Positions 37,725 through 45,622 of a stretch of 64,000 nucleotides of DNA are shown one piece after another (position 1 is the stretch's first letter; each line of letters begins with the position of its first letter). The position numbers were made by a program, and so were the translations under genes. The DNA is from Faecalibacter sp. LW9 (lineage in GTDB: Bacteria > Bacteroidota > Bacteroidia > Flavobacteriales > Weeksellaceae). The notes below the pieces were generated by a model. The model had not been told where the DNA came from. It saw nothing but the letters and a program-made list of their open reading frames with translations, and ran no database searches. Where the stretch lies: assembly GCF_034661295.1 (NCBI RefSeq), contig NZ_CP141062.1:2356001-2420000 (forward strand). Direction: 5' to 3'.

Positions 37725-38542
37725 TTTCTTATGTCGTTAATTATATATAATAATGTATTGAAAACTTCTTCTATCCTTAATTCGCTAAATAAATAACGTT
37801 TAATTGTATCTCTATCTTGTTCTAAAATTGAAAAATATTCAGGTATATTATTAAAGATTTCATTTATATTTTGCCTTACATTATCAATGCAAAGATAAAA
37901 ATATTCTTTAAGATGACTAATCCAATCTTCGTTAATATTTAAGGACTTAACAATTGATATGCCAACTTCAGAATACAATATTGAATCATTATCACTAAAA
38001 CTTAAGTATTCATCTGATAAGCTATTAAAAGGCAAAGAAGCAAAAGTAAATGCGTGATCAATTGCATACAATTCAAATTTATTATTTTCTATACTACACA
38101 ATAAATTATTATTAGTAGGTTTTCTATCATCATTCTCAATCCAAATATCAAATAATGCTATATAAATTATTGATTCAATATTTTGAAAATTCCGTAACGG
38201 AACTTTACCACTAAAACTAAATAATCTATTTAATTCAAACTGATTTTCAATGAAATGACAACCAAAATAGAATTCAGAATATCTGAATCGTATATCTTCT
38301 GTAGAAATTTTATCATATAAATCATTATCTATATTGCATAAATAAACATTTGGAGTTTTAATATTCCAACAATCTAATAGTAAACTACATAAGTATTCTT
38401 TTTGTAAAGAAATGGTATCATTTATTGAGTTTTTAGGTTTTAAAATAATTTTATCGAGATCCTCATCCAACATTAAATAAGGACTGTGACCATCTGTTTG
38501 ATATCTTTGTACAACAGAACCTATTGTTTTTGCTAGAATCAA
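37721..38542 (-). CDS. HipA-like kinase-fold protein
   Basis: 273 aa. Kinase features: an early K in DKIILKPKN, the catalytic loop IENDDRKPTNNNLL (about 148-161, D-R-K-x-x-N form) and LYAIDHAFTF as the metal-binding D-x-x region. It lacks the long HipA N-terminal domain and is a minimal HipA_C-type kinase. HipA kinases phosphorylate translation factors; the target here is unknown. It starts 108 bp after the end of the Argonaute gene on the same strand, so the three may be transcribed together. Confidence 0.82.
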   Translation of the reverse strand: MILAKTIGSVVQRYQTDGHSPYLMLDEDLDKIILKPKNSINDTISLQKEYLCSLLLDCWNIKTPNVYLCNIDNDLYDKISTEDIRFRYSEFYFGCHFIENQFELNRLFSFSGKVPLRNFQNIESIIYIALFDIWIENDDRKPTNNNLLCSIENNKFELYAIDHAFTFASLPFNSLSDEYLSFSDNDSILYSEVGISIVKSLNINEDWISHLKEYFYLCIDNVRQNINEIFNNIPEYFSILEQDRDTIKRYLFSELRIEEVFNTLLYIINDIRK

Positions 38543-38649
38543 AATTAATATGTATTAATATTATTGGTTATTATATGTTAGATTGTAAATATAAATAATT
38601 TTCAAACAATTAATTATTATTCAATTACGAATCTATTAGTAATACTTTA

Positions 38650-40668
38650 TTATAAAAACCACAGGTTGTTTTTTCCGAAGTCGGGTAATTTGTCACCTTC
38701 GAAGTGTGGGAATATTTGTGCTACCATTTCTGGGTATTTGATGGTTACAGGTAAGTTTTGTTGCTTAACTGATTTCCAATACATTCTGCTGAATTGATAT
38801 ACTTGGTCTATTAATTCTTTTACGTTGTTTACGTTCTCTAAATAATCTTTGTCTGTACAGTATAATGCTAATTTTACTGGAAATGGATATGCTATTGGTT
38901 TGCCTTCTATTGAATATCTTGTGTTGTTATACAAAAGGTATTTGAGTTTGCTAATTTGCAATATTGTACCACTTATTGGCATTAATTCTGGCGATTGGGT
39001 ATCAAATGCTACATAATCTGATGATTCTGTTTTGTTGATGGAAATGATGATGATTGGAATATCTAGGTTTAATCGTTTTAATGTTTGTTGTATAGGGTCT
39101 ATTTCATCCTTTCCTATTGGTTTGTAATAATGTATAATTAATCGTTCGGCTTGGTTGTTATTATCTATAACAAATTTTAGCACTTGCTTTCCTATCGCAC
39201 CTGCTATTAAATCTATTTCGTTGTTTCTGAAACAATCAAATCCTTTGAATTCTCCTTTGTTATTAAAACAGAATGCACTGCCTACATATCTTGTATTGAA
39301 TTGAGCTGATTTAAACGCTCCTACACCAATGATTAATTCTTGCTTTAGCTCTCTATCCAAACGCCAAGGAATACCGTCTATTTTGGCTAATAAAGCTGGT
39401 GTAATATTCTCTAAGAATGCTCCGAAATAATTGTTTTTGATGCTTTCTTTATATATCACTTGTGAGGAAATATCTTGTTTTAATAATTCCTCTTTGATTT
39501 GGTAATACAACTGTAAATCTTGCTCGGATTCTTTATGAACAGGACTTACATAGATGGCTACATATCGTGTATTGGGTTCTTTTCTGAAATGTATTAAATG
39601 TTGTTTTAATTCTACTAATGCTGTATTGATATTGGTGTATGCCAAGCTGGTGTTTTTATCCATATGGAATGGCTGACAAATATGTGTAGCAAGTGGCGGA
39701 AAAAATCCTTTAAAGCCTTTAGTAAAATATTCATAAAGTGGCACTACGTATTCTTGTCTATCAGGCTGATGATAGATAAAGAAGAATTTTACGTGTTGAT
39801 GTGGGCTTGGTTGGTAAGGACCAAATTTTTTGATACCGACTTTTGGATCTATTTCTTTGTCTCTACCAAACCTTAAATTATTGGAATGATAATGCGTAGC
39901 ATATACCTTATCTGTTGGTATTTGATAAAATCTATCTGATGGGTTAATAAAATCTAATACATCACTGCTTAGATACTTGATTTTAAATTCATTGATTAAC
40001 TGATAATAAGCTTTGTATCTGTTGGCTGATTTGTCCACCGTATGTGCTATTCCTAAAGCGTTTTTTAATCCGATATTTAATACTGGATATACCTCATTCA
40101 AATATAATTTAGCTTCATCGTGTAGCTTATCAAAACTTAAAATTTGGTTTCTGAATATTACTTTTTTATAATAATGTGTTGGAATATTTAGTGTGTTGAT
40201 AGATTGTGTAGCTACTTTTGAAACTCCATCATAAGCTATCAATAATGCAAGTTTATTGATTAGATATGAATATTCTATTTTTAAAGTGTATTTATCGTAA
40301 GTGGTATATTCAGTTTTAGACTGCTTGGTATTCTTAATCCATACTTCGATGTCTTTTACAAAGTTTAGTTTTACCGCATCTACCAATGGCGAAATATAAC
40401 GCAATAGCTGTTGCGTATAAAAGTGTTTGGCAAATTTGGTTGATTTGGATAAATCTATGGTTGTAGTGAATGCAGCATCTTGCCCAATTTCAAAGGAAGT
40501 ATAGTAGTATTGACTAGTTATCTCCTCTTTATGATTTTCCCATAATTCGCAAGGTAATTCACTTTTGTGTAATGGATATGAACCTTCGAACTTTTCTGTA
40601 TAAAAGCTACATTGTAAAGTAGCGTTATTGACCTCTAATGGTATTAGGTTTATCGTTAGTTGCTGCAT
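38650..40668 (-). CDS. Long prokaryotic Argonaute with a degenerate PIWI site
   Basis: 672 aa, the size of a long pAgo. The MID pocket keeps the 5'-phosphate guide-binding residues: Y389, K392 (YYQIK), Q403 (SSQVI) and K429 (LLAKIDGIPW). In the PIWI domain the first catalytic Asp is replaced (LIIGVG, G450) and the second position reads IIHYYKP instead of IIxYRDG (K516). The C-terminus (FSRMYWKSVK...NLWFL) is Argonaute-like. It therefore should bind a guide and target but not slice, like long-B pAgos, which act through separate effectors. It is divergent from the controller gene of the R-M-like locus. HipA-like kinase and DUF3037 follow on its strand. N and PAZ domain limits (about 1-300) were not resolved. 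Confidence 0.85.
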   Translation of the reverse strand: MQQLTINLIPLEVNNATLQCSFYTEKFEGSYPLHKSELPCELWENHKEEITSQYYYTSFEIGQDAAFTTTIDLSKSTKFAKHFYTQQLLRYISPLVDAVKLNFVKDIEVWIKNTKQSKTEYTTYDKYTLKIEYSYLINKLALLIAYDGVSKVATQSINTLNIPTHYYKKVIFRNQILSFDKLHDEAKLYLNEVYPVLNIGLKNALGIAHTVDKSANRYKAYYQLINEFKIKYLSSDVLDFINPSDRFYQIPTDKVYATHYHSNNLRFGRDKEIDPKVGIKKFGPYQPSPHQHVKFFFIYHQPDRQEYVVPLYEYFTKGFKGFFPPLATHICQPFHMDKNTSLAYTNINTALVELKQHLIHFRKEPNTRYVAIYVSPVHKESEQDLQLYYQIKEELLKQDISSQVIYKESIKNNYFGAFLENITPALLAKIDGIPWRLDRELKQELIIGVGAFKSAQFNTRYVGSAFCFNNKGEFKGFDCFRNNEIDLIAGAIGKQVLKFVIDNNNQAERLIIHYYKPIGKDEIDPIQQTLKRLNLDIPIIIISINKTESSDYVAFDTQSPELMPISGTILQISKLKYLLYNNTRYSIEGKPIAYPFPVKLALYCTDKDYLENVNNVKELIDQVYQFSRMYWKSVKQQNLPVTIKYPEMVAQIFPHFEGDKLPDFGKNNLWFL

Positions 40669-40743
40669 ATTTCATCGTGATTAATTGGGATTATCGGTAC
40701 TGAATGTACACAACTAACTTACAATATTTTAGGGAAATAATCA

Positions 40744-40833
40744 ATTATGCTAATACAAAACCCAAATGCTAACTATAGTATGTTGTTTGTTAAATCTTAA
40801 CAAATTAGCTTTGAATACTGAAGTTAGCATAAT
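40744..40833. promoter_or_regulatory. Controller-type operator repeats (ATGCTAA)
   Basis: ATTATGCTAA (40744-40753) and TTAGCATAAT (40824-40833) form a perfect 10-bp inverted pair; a further ATGCTAAC lies at 40766-40773. The last copy covers the ATG of the HTH gene. They surround its promoter in the divergent Argonaute/R-M gap, as expected of C-boxes. Confidence 0.5.
40783..40813 (+). promoter_or_regulatory. Bacteroidota-type promoter of the controller gene
   Basis: TTG at 40783-40785, a 20-bp spacer, and TAGCTTTG at 40806-40813 match the TTG-N17-23-TAnnTTTG pattern. The start codon follows 18 bp later. Confidence 0.6.
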
Positions 40834-41038
40834 GAAAAGTGAAATATTAATCCAATTCGGAAATAGAGTTAAAGAGCTTAGGAAAGCAAAAAATATGTCG
40901 CAAGAAGATTTAGCAGATGCTGCTGGACTACATCGCACTTATATTGGTATGATCGAAAGAGCTGAAAAAAACATAACTCTTGTAAATATTGAGAAGATTG
41001 CTAAAGCTTTAAAAATACATATAAAAGAAATTTTTTAA
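40832..41038 (+). CDS. Controller-type XRE HTH regulator
   Basis: About 68 aa from the ATG at 40832 (MKSEILIQFGNRVKELR); a longer frame from 40766 covers the promoter and is rejected. The XRE HTH (KNMSQEDLADAAGLHRTYIGMIERAEKNI) is full and ends with a short tail, as in C proteins of type II R-M systems. These delay nuclease expression until methylation is in place. The stop overlaps the start of the next gene (TAATG). Confidence 0.85.
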   Translation: MKSEILIQFGNRVKELRKAKNMSQEDLADAAGLHRTYIGMIERAEKNITLVNIEKIAKALKIHIKEIF

Positions 41039-42090
41039 TGGGAGTATTCAGATTTTCTAACGCTGTAAGTGATATAGCTAAATTTATTAATACATATAAA
41101 ACATTATATTCAGAATTGAATGATGAACCTTTTTTAGGCCATGATGAAGCACGAGATGCATTGATAAGACATAGTTTGGTTTCTTCTTCTGGAGCAATTG
41201 GAAATGAAGCGGTAAATAGGTCTGTTAGACAAGATCGTTCTAGGGATCCATTATATAATCAGTTAAAAATGTATAGTGAAATATTTAGGATGTTAGGTTG
41301 GTATCAACCTGCTAATAATAGAACATCATTTAATTTCACTCCGATAAGCGAGTATATTGTAGAGAATGGAAAAAATATAGCTGATAATATATATAAATTT
41401 AATTTTTATTCTATAGTTTCTCCAAATAATCTTGTAAATAATGTTTTTAATACTACGAATAGACCAATTAAGAGTCTTTTAAATTTAGCAAAATATGCAG
41501 ATAAATTAATTTCAAGAGATGAAATTATACTAGATGTTTTAACTATTGAAAACGATTTACTAATAGATTTTAAAATTTTAGCAGAAGTTACTAAAGAAAG
41601 AAGATTTGATGGTAATAAAATTAAACACGATATAAATCTTTTAGTAAGTAATGAAAAAATATCTGAAACTACTTTGCAAAATTATACACGTTTTCCAATA
41701 GCAGGCTGTAAATATGTAAAGTGGTTTAATGAGACATCAATAAAATCATCAACTACAAAAAGCAATTTAAAATATTTTCAAATAACGGATGAAGCTTTAA
41801 ATTATCATAATCAATTCGCAACAAAATATGATTTAAGATACAGTGAAATAGAAAATTTTGATAAAGATATTAAGAGTGCATTTATATATTTAATGTTTTT
41901 GAAAAATTTAGAATTTATAGGTTTTGAAATTGATGATGAGGAAACTAATAGTTTGATTAATAAATTAGAAGCTTCATCTAAACCAATTTTTGATAAAATA
42001 AATGTAAATGGATCTAATGATGTATTTTATTCTAGTGTACAACAATCCAAAAAAGAAGATTTTGAAAATATTCAAAACCTAAGTTTATGA
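41038..42090 (+). CDS. Unrecognised 350-aa protein of the R-M-like locus
   Basis: 350 aa, soluble, no signal peptide. No family was recognised with confidence. A KYFQITDEALNYHNQ segment (around 255-270) looks like the wing-to-helix end of a winged HTH, and a FTPISEYI segment near 98 is similar. No catalytic motif was noticed. It lies between the controller gene (1-bp TAATG overlap) and a PD-(D/E)XK nuclease gene (4-bp overlap), so it is translated together with them. A DNA-reading specificity subunit is a reasonable guess. Confidence 0.55.
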   Translation: MGVFRFSNAVSDIAKFINTYKTLYSELNDEPFLGHDEARDALIRHSLVSSSGAIGNEAVNRSVRQDRSRDPLYNQLKMYSEIFRMLGWYQPANNRTSFNFTPISEYIVENGKNIADNIYKFNFYSIVSPNNLVNNVFNTTNRPIKSLLNLAKYADKLISRDEIILDVLTIENDLLIDFKILAEVTKERRFDGNKIKHDINLLVSNEKISETTLQNYTRFPIAGCKYVKWFNETSIKSSTTKSNLKYFQITDEALNYHNQFATKYDLRYSEIENFDKDIKSAFIYLMFLKNLEFIGFEIDDEETNSLINKLEASSKPIFDKINVNGSNDVFYSSVQQSKKEDFENIQNLSL

Positions 42091-42674
42091 TTAAATTAAA
42101 ACCAAAAATTTCTGATTTTCAAGAATCAAATAAATTCGATTTATTTAATGAGGCTTTTCTTCAAAAACATAAACATAACAAAAACAGTATTATAGAATAT
42201 TATTATAATCATTTTGAAAAATCAAAACAAAATATATATTATGAATTAATTGGATATTTATTTGAATTAATAGGTTTTTCAAAATGTAGTATTACCAGAG
42301 AAGGTGATACTAATAATAGAATGGATGCATTAATATTGGAAAGCGATTATACGATACCAATTGAAATCAAATCACCGACAGAAATTGCATATATAAATAT
42401 TAAATCTATAAGTCAAGCATTAGAAAATAAAATCATATTAACGTCAAGAAAACTTTTTGTTAATAATTTCAATGATACAAGTTTAGTTGTAGCGCATAAT
42501 TATCCAAATACAAGAAGTGAAGTCAACGATTTAATTGAATTTTATTGTAATAGCTATAAAATTAATATAGGATGTTTAGATTTTAAATCTATATTTTCAA
42601 TTGCTTACGATGTTGTAGTTGAGAAAAAACAATTCGATAAAGATTTAATTAAAAATTTAAAAGGATTTTTGTAA
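42087..42674 (+). CDS. Small PD-(D/E)XK nuclease-like protein
   Basis: 195 aa. Core residues: E53 in YYELIGYLFELIGF (helix 1), D80 in NNRMDALIL, and E93-x-K95 in IPIEIKSPTE. This is the full PD-(D/E)XK arrangement, with no separate DNA-binding domain. It overlaps the upstream 350-aa gene by 4 bp and the ferredoxin-nuclease gene by 1 bp. It is probably one nuclease subunit of a multi-part restriction complex. Confidence 0.75.
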   Translation: MIKLKPKISDFQESNKFDLFNEAFLQKHKHNKNSIIEYYYNHFEKSKQNIYYELIGYLFELIGFSKCSITREGDTNNRMDALILESDYTIPIEIKSPTEIAYINIKSISQALENKIILTSRKLFVNNFNDTSLVVAHNYPNTRSEVNDLIEFYCNSYKINIGCLDFKSIFSIAYDVVVEKKQFDKDLIKNLKGFL

Positions 42675-43735
42675 TGCTAAAAAAACTTAGTGTAAAGAAT
42701 AATCAGAAATATTCTATATTACCTAGTGACTCTAATAATATTGATATATCAAAATCTATAAATGGTTCAAAATTTATTATAGGAGGTTCAAAATTTGACG
42801 CATATTGTATTAATTGTAAAGATTTATTGTGCTATGAATATAATGATTTAAATTTTTCATTAGGAGATTTAGAGGGAATGCCATATAATAATTCAAAATA
42901 TGTATGCCCAACTAATTCAATAATATTGACAGACACAATAGTCAAAATAGACAATAATTGTATTAATTGTGGTATTTGCTATTCAAGATGTCCTGTTGGT
43001 GCAATTTATTATTCCAGTGTAGAGAATAAATATATTGTAAATGAATATACATCAACAGTAAATCATGTTGAAGAGCAGGCTATTTCTTATGAAACGTTTC
43101 AAAATAAAGAAATAATTAACACAAATTTTGTTAAAGTACCACAAGCTTCAATAAGTGATTTAAATTTAAATACTATTTCTAATCATGACTTTTGTAATGT
43201 AGTTACATTTTCATATAATAAAAATATTAAAGAGAATGAGTTAATTAGAAATTATTTATTTGAATTTGGATATGAAGCAAAATCCTACTCAACAGGAAAT
43301 AACGATAACAGAATTGATTGTATTGGATATAAATCTAATAAATACATATTGTGTGAAATAAAACTTGCCACAAATGATTATATTAGTTTAATTAGAAAAG
43401 CTTTAGAAGACCAAGCTGTATTTGCTAATAAATATAATAAAAGTATTAACGATATAGATATTATTATATTTATTAATCAATTACCAAATAAAAGGTCTGA
43501 TTTTTATGAACTTATAAAGGACATAAAATTAATATTGGATATAGAAATACATGTTATTCCAATATATTTTTGTGATTTATTACTAAAGAATGGAATTAGA
43601 AATTTCGAAGATTATATAAAAGATTTCAAAATAAATTCAGATCAATTATTCATATCTAGTGGTTATTTAGATACTATATTGCAGAAAATAGATAAAAACT
43701 ATGGTTTAGAGGGGGTATATACCCCCCTAAAATAA
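42674..43735 (+). CDS. 2[4Fe-4S] ferredoxin fused to a PD-(D/E)XK nuclease
   Basis: 353 aa. Residues 40-112 carry ferredoxin cysteines: C45xxC48xxxxC53 with C78-P79, and C96xxC99xxC102xxxC106-P107 (NCINCGICYSRCPVGAI), enough for two clusters. After a linker (115-185), residues 186-310 form a restriction-nuclease fold with D215 (NRIDCIGY) and E228-x-K230 (ILCEIKLA). The domain order suggests the Fe-S domain senses redox state, moves electrons, or shapes DNA binding. I know no named family with this fusion. It is the last gene of the plus-strand operon and converges with two methyltransferases. Confidence 0.75.
   Translation: MLKKLSVKNNQKYSILPSDSNNIDISKSINGSKFIIGGSKFDAYCINCKDLLCYEYNDLNFSLGDLEGMPYNNSKYVCPTNSIILTDTIVKIDNNCINCGICYSRCPVGAIYYSSVENKYIVNEYTSTVNHVEEQAISYETFQNKEIINTNFVKVPQASISDLNLNTISNHDFCNVVTFSYNKNIKENELIRNYLFEFGYEAKSYSTGNNDNRIDCIGYKSNKYILCEIKLATNDYISLIRKALEDQAVFANKYNKSINDIDIIIFINQLPNKRSDFYELIKDIKLILDIEIHVIPIYFCDLLLKNGIRNFEDYIKDFKINSDQLFISSGYLDTILQKIDKNYGLEGVYTPLK
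43705..43732. terminator. Bidirectional terminator over two convergent stops
   Basis: A perfect palindrome GGGGGTATATACCCCC (43711-43726) extends by TTTAG/CTAAA arms with one mismatch. It covers the ends of the ferredoxin-nuclease and methyltransferase genes, which overlap by 9 bp tail to tail. Confidence 0.6.
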
Positions 43736-44500
43736 TAATTGATCTAAATCATTAATACGCTTTTCAGCTATTTCAATATATGTTTCATTTATTTCAAATG
43801 AAACATATTTTCTATTATTTAATTTTGCACTTACACATTCACTTCCAGAACCACAGAAAGGAACTAATATAGTATCTCCTTCATTAGAGAAATGCTTTAT
43901 AATTTTATTGCAAATTTCTAATGGTTTTTGTGTTGGATGGTCTACTTTTTCATTTGCAAATCTCTTTCCTGCTAATACTGGTATTTCCCAAACATCACCA
44001 CCATGCTTACCTTCTGGGTTTGGTGTCCAAACTTTACCATTTTTAATAATTTTATTTTTTAAGCGTTCAGTACTTTTATATGGTTCTCTAATTTGATGAT
44101 ATGTATAATCATTTGATTTAGAAAACCATAATAGTGGTTCATATAATGCTGAAGGTGAATTTTTAAATCCAGAAAAACCATTTTCATAATACCAAATAAA
44201 CTGTCTACGGTAAATCAAATTGCATTCGTATAAATATACTTGTAAATAACATAAATAGTTATGTATTCCATAGATAAATATAGACCCGTTATCTTTTAAT
44301 TTTGGCAAACATGCATCAATCCATGTCTTAGACCACTCTACCCATTCTTCTTTAGTTTTCCAAATATCACTTTTATTACCAAAATCTTTTTTAAGATTAT
44401 AAGGTGGATCTGCGATAATTAAATCGATAGATTTATCAGGAATGTTATCTATTAAATCTATACATGAACCATGAAATATTTTATTTATATGTTTTTCCAT
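43727..44500 (-). CDS. DNA amino-methyltransferase, DPPY type (beta order)
   Basis: 257 aa. The catalytic motif IIADPPYNL (28-36) comes first and the SAM motif FCGSGS (about 217-222) last, giving the beta-class order. DPPY points to N6-adenine methylation. A central variable region (YYENGFSGFKNS to GKHGGDVWEI) should read the site. It should protect one strand or site of the R-M-like locus. It lies 2 bp after the next methyltransferase gene on the same strand. Confidence 0.9.
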   Translation of the reverse strand: MEKHINKIFHGSCIDLIDNIPDKSIDLIIADPPYNLKKDFGNKSDIWKTKEEWVEWSKTWIDACLPKLKDNGSIFIYGIHNYLCYLQVYLYECNLIYRRQFIWYYENGFSGFKNSPSALYEPLLWFSKSNDYTYHQIREPYKSTERLKNKIIKNGKVWTPNPEGKHGGDVWEIPVLAGKRFANEKVDHPTQKPLEICNKIIKHFSNEGDTILVPFCGSGSECVSAKLNNRKYVSFEINETYIEIAEKRINDLDQLLF

Positions 44501-44502
44501 GA

Positions 44503-45600
44503 CTATTTTATGTTTTCGAAAATTAAGACATTCTGATGATGAATGTTTGGTACAAAAGTAAACGGATAGCCATATGGATATATACTTTTATGTCTTTGAT
44601 GTAGAATTCTAACTCCTTTTAGTCGAAAATGACCAAGGTTTTCAAGCTTGTATGCAATATCTGCATGGAATAAATGAAATCTATCCTTTTTTCTAAAATC
44701 AGAAACAACAATACACATATATTTACCTTTCTTAAGAATTTTATGACATTCATCGAACATCCCACATAATTTATCCAGGAAATCATTATAATCTTCAATG
44801 TTAGCCATATCATCATCACTATCAGAATATTTAGTATCTAAGTTTGATTCCAAGCGTTCTTTACTTTTATGATCAATAGTTTCTAAAATATTCCAATATG
44901 GAGGACTTGTAACAATAAAATCAAATGAATCATTCGGTAAAGTTTTTATAAGTTTACTTGAATCACCATTTAAAAATGTTTGTTTATTTTTGAATAAATA
45001 ATCATCAGGTACTTCTTTTAAAATTCTTTCGATAGAAAGCTCGTGATATTTAGGGTTTAATTCTATACTAGTACATCTTCTATTTTCATATGCACAAGCC
45101 TTCGCTGTAGAACCAACACCTCCAAAAGGATCTAATACATGACTGCCCTCTTTTGAATAAAATCTTATTAATCTAGCAACATCTTGAAAGGAATAGGGTG
45201 CTGGGTGTAATTTTTCAATTTGTGCATCTTTATTAGAAGCTCCTAAACCTTTTTGAGCAAAGACAGTTACAGTTTCTGTTAACCATTCCTTAGCTGTTAA
45301 ATCATTTAAAGTGTTTTTTAAATCAAAAGTACTTTCAAGTGATTTTATATATAAACTTTTAGCTTTTTCTACAATTGTACCTGTAGAGCATAGATATACA
45401 TTGTCCCAATCATTAATAATATAAGTTGGAAGATTTAAATTTTCACGAATATTTTCTAATATTTGCTTTGCTTTAGTATTTGCCTCTTCATCCTCAAAAG
45501 GTAAATATTCTTTTCTTTTTTTTGTATAAAAATATATCTTTCTCACTTTATTACCGATAATTATAGTATGCAAATATAATTTAAATAAAGATAGCTTCAT
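44503..45600 (-). CDS. DNA amino-methyltransferase, SPPY type
   Basis: About 365 aa from M13 at 45600 (MKLSLFKLYLHT). An upstream ATG at 45636 would overlap the DUF3987 gene by 14 bp, so the start is uncertain. The SAM motif VLDPFGGVGST (167-177 of the long form) precedes TSPPYW (243-248). The S-P-P-Y motif often goes with N4-cytosine methylation. It is different from the DPPY enzyme downstream. Two different enzymes suggest a non-palindromic recognition site with one modification per strand. Confidence 0.88.
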   Translation of the reverse strand: MKLSLFKLYLHTIIIGNKVRKIYFYTKKRKEYLPFEDEEANTKAKQILENIRENLNLPTYIINDWDNVYLCSTGTIVEKAKSLYIKSLESTFDLKNTLNDLTAKEWLTETVTVFAQKGLGASNKDAQIEKLHPAPYSFQDVARLIRFYSKEGSHVLDPFGGVGSTAKACAYENRRCTSIELNPKYHELSIERILKEVPDDYLFKNKQTFLNGDSSKLIKTLPNDSFDFIVTSPPYWNILETIDHKSKERLESNLDTKYSDSDDDMANIEDYNDFLDKLCGMFDECHKILKKGKYMCIVVSDFRKKDRFHLFHADIAYKLENLGHFRLKGVRILHQRHKSIYPYGYPFTFVPNIHHQNVLIFENIK

Positions 45601-45622
45601 AATATGCAGTTGACAATAAAAA

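Noticed and set aside
38650-40668. Argonaute with slicer activity
   Set aside because: The first two catalytic Asp positions are G450 and K516; a guide-binding but non-cutting protein fits better.
40766-40831. N-terminal extension of the controller HTH protein
   Set aside because: It would start inside the operator repeats and upstream of the promoter -7 box; the start at 40832 gives a normal C-protein length.
44619-44819. 66-aa minus-strand frame within the SPPY methyltransferase
   Set aside because: Lies inside the gene in another frame; no start signal or family match.
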